Position numbers and translations under genes: made by a program
Shown: positions 26,366 through 28,769 of the stretch, piece after piece
Numbering within the stretch: the first letter of the stretch is position 1
Layout of the letters: every line of letters begins with the position of its first letter
DNA from: Lingula anatina
Lineage: Eukaryota > Brachiopoda > Lingulata > Lingulida > Lingulidae
Direction of reading: 5' to 3'
NCBI RefSeq assembly: GCF_001039355.2
Contig: NW_019776089.1
Coordinates: 87,709 to 116,477, forward strand
Length of the DNA: 28,769 nucleotides
Notes under the pieces: model-generated
Told to the model about the DNA's origin: nothing
What the model saw: only the letters and a program-made list of their open reading frames with translations
The model's database searches: none

Positions 26366-26373
26366 GTGAAATA

Positions 26374-27139
26374 CACTACTAGTACTTGGGTTATTCATTT
26401 CATTTACAAACAATCTGCTTTAGCATAACACCTACTACAGTACAGAACAATAATATCTAATATGGCACTGATTTATTGTCTTCAAATCTAACCTGTCCCC
26501 AAAGACACTGCTTGACTGTCCTCACTGAGTACTGTCCTCAAGCCATGAGCTCATTACAGCCGACACCAACCCTATACTTTGACAACCTCGTTACCTATCC
26601 GGTGACACTTCAATCAGTTTATGTCACATAACCACTGACCTCCCAGACAATAGAAGACAGACCTATTGACATAACTGCTCTCTCTCTCTCTCTCTCTCAG
26701 AGACTACCAGTAAGTTAATTGTGGACATTATACAGGCAACTGTCACCAAAAACCCAGACATTTTAACCAGTATAAGTTCTAATATTACATCCTACTGAAA
26801 CAGAAGACCACAGGGCTATTAGTTTTGCGATCCACAGGTCTGTATATACACATACAACACTGAATGCCCTCAAAAGGGAGACCAAGTACCCTCAGAAGTG
26901 AGACCAAATGCCCTCAGAAGTGTAAAGAAGAGGTCATGATACACACAAGATGGTACACAGAGATTAAGTTCCTTTCCCTGGCTATTTATCATACAAAGGG
27001 AGTTTATTACTTCAGCTCATTTATCAAGACTTAATAATGGTACTTGCCTAGGTAGATTCTCACTGCCCCTGGTTAATGATTTTTTTTTTACCTGCCACAC
27101 AAAAACACACATAAATACTCATAAACGTTCACTGACTCA

Positions 27140-27140
<1 letters not shown>
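26374..27140. other. Non-coding stretch with a (CT)n tract
   Basis: AT-rich, with a CT dinucleotide run at about 26678-26699 and a short local repeat of 'ccctcagaagtg' around 26889-26921. No exon seen. Confidence 0.65.

Positions 27141-27182
<42 letters not shown>
27141..27182. repeat. (CA)n microsatellite
   Basis: An uninterrupted CA run of about 42 bp, followed by CA/TA-rich sequence to about 27305. Confidence 0.97.
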
Positions 27183-27185
<3 letters not shown>

Positions 27186-27617
27186 ATCAAGCATTGATAT
27201 GGGCTTTCACACATATACCCAAACAAGAATACACTTATTTTTTACCATGTATGTGTACTGTGTATATGTGTGTACACGCATACATACACAAACACACACA
27301 CATACAACCACTTGCATATGCACTCGCAGACACTGTCCAGCACTAGATCTCTCTCCCCACTCCTCCATACTTTACATTCTCCACAACATATTAAGGTAGG
27401 GATATTTAGCCAGGCAGTCTAGCTGGTGCTTGCCTGTCCCTGCCAGGGATGGTCTATCATCAAACAATAGGAGCATATTATATTATTTGTATTTTCAAAC
27501 CTCATTAGGGGATGGCAGAGGAGTAGAGAGGCCAGGATCTGCTCAGCATCATATATCACCCCTAGGCTCCCTGGAGTATACTAAGGGCAAAAGGTTAAAT
27601 TTTTTAAAGCCTTGATC

Positions 27618-28200
27618 TATTTGTTTTGGCAGTGGTGACTTGCTGATGTGCTTTGATATAAATGTGTGTAGAAACCATAGGTACATGTTTGTGGTGTGTA
27701 TGTTTAATACACATACAGAGAATGCACCCTGGGTCCCATAGGGTTATAAGTTGACAGCGGCCATATATCTTCTTGTAAAGCCATACTGGCATGATATTTG
27801 TCATACTGGTTCATGGTGTTCATGTTTAATAAAGAATGCACCCCATGTCTAATAGTACTGAAAGGTGACAGTAGCCCAGTATTTGTTTTGGCAGTATTGA
27901 TGTGGCATGAATGTTTAATTCACAGAGAAAATACACCCCATGTATCACGTTACTGAAAGGTGACAGAAGCCTACCAGTATTTGTTTTGGCAGTGTTGATG
28001 CGATGTATGGAAATCATCCCGAGTTTCACAGAACCTTAAGAAGACAGTAGGCTGTTTGTTTTGGCACTGCTGATTATCTAGATTTGGTTGGTATAAAACC
28101 CTAGCTATGCCTGAGGTATTTCTGCATAATGCACATGACATATCACCCTGTGTTTCTGAGTATTGATTGGTGACATAACCAGACTGGCTGTCATCAGACA
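27618..28200. repeat. Diverged tandem repeat array, unit about 75-150 bp
   Basis: The phrase TTTGTTTTGGCAGT or close variants occurs near 27620, 27881, 27980 and 28054. Between them AATGCACCCC-like (27721, 27836, 27930) and GGTGACAGTAGCC-like (27865, 27958) phrases follow in the same order. The array looks old and uneven. Minus-strand frames over it (27604-28249) repeat similar peptides only because the DNA repeats. Confidence 0.7.
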
Positions 28201-28769
28201 ACCTCATCTCTTTGACATAAGGGCAATGGATCAAAGCAAGATAAAACATGTCTGTATCTTTTATCTTTTTAGTTAAAACTAAGATTCAATATTTCTTTGA
28301 ATGCACAAAACCTATAATGAATCACATTAAAAGGACCATAATTCATAACCTTCTGGAGAAAATATTTCTGTCATCCTTGTTCCTGGCCTGATATGAAAAT
28401 ATCAAAGAGTTTTAATAGAACTACTTAATACTGGTCAATATGAATAAAACACAGTCTTACCATGTGCAATCCTCTGCTTCTTTTCTTACTTGCTCTTATA
28501 TGTGTTTGAAATATGGGTGGCTTTCAAGGTATGGCATATAAACTGTAGCAACAGTCTATATCATATTCCATAAACCAAATTCCAGTGAAACCAGTTGAGA
28601 ATATTAAAATCTTTCATCAATCTCTCATAACCATTACATCTATATATCCACTGAAACAGTTGACGAATATTAAACATTCTTAACCTGTTCTCCAAAAATC
28701 ATTTTCAGTCCGAGTTGCTGCTCAGGAATACTAAAATCCCTATTAAACATGCCATGTATAATGTAACTA
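28201..28769. other. AT-rich sequence, no feature seen
   Basis: No exon, RNA gene or repeat recognised to the window's right edge, apart from the short phrase 'cagttga.aatattaaa' near 28591 and 28658. Confidence 0.6.

Noticed and set aside
27604-28249. Overlapping minus-strand frames with repeated peptides
   Set aside because: Peptide repetition follows from the underlying tandem DNA repeat; frames are broken and have no other coding sign.

Overview
The window is animal nuclear DNA. It is AT-rich, with small exons bounded by GT/AG splice sites, introns full of microsatellites and small fold-back elements, and one sized assembly gap (438 N). The exon peptides are closest to bilaterian RAPGEF1 (C3G). 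Together with the repeat style this suggests a marine invertebrate, probably a mollusc or other lophotrochozoan. The phylum is inference; the gene identity is firm.

One gene dominates. A RAPGEF1/C3G orthologue runs right to left on the minus strand. Fifteen coding exons could be placed with matching splice phases (21403 down to 179). They encode about 1,050 residues: a basic N-terminus (21.2-21.4 kb), a conserved helical N-terminal region (12.4-12.6, 10.9-11.1 and 10.4-10.5 kb), a long Ser/Pro-rich linker with four PxLPxK Crk-SH3-type motifs (9.2-9.4, 8.0-8.8, 7.4-7.7, 6.9-7.1, 6.5-6.6 kb), the REM (RasGEF-N) domain (6.0, 2.2-2.4, 1.8-1.95 kb) and most of the CDC25-type RasGEF domain (1.3, 0.8 and 0.2-0.4 kb). 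The last roughly 90 residues, stop codon and 3' UTR lie left of the window. The true first exon and promoter are not identified; they may lie in the right-hand 7.3 kb or beyond it.

Two unexpected exon candidates fit the reading frame exactly. One is a 30-nt microexon (4796-4825) inside the REM-coding region. The other is an alternative first coding exon with its own ATG (13130-13321), which splices in phase 0 to the same acceptor as the 21.2-kb exon.

The introns hold the rest. Around 12.3-12.9 kb there is a cluster of local duplications: a 60-bp tandem copy of a splice donor, several decayed copies of the start of the same exon, and a near-perfect 64-bp hairpin. A GC-rich fold-back element with long inverted arms and a possible transposase relic (16036-16545) abuts the assembly gap. 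A small inverted-repeat element with a perfect 8-bp target duplication lies at 26192-26365. A 171-bp element with inverted ends is at 3523-3693, a 144-bp tandem duplication carrying AGGTCA half-sites at 9657-9912, and a diverged tandem array at 27.6-28.2 kb. I found no RNA gene, CRISPR array, operon or prokaryotic system. No second protein-coding gene is supported.
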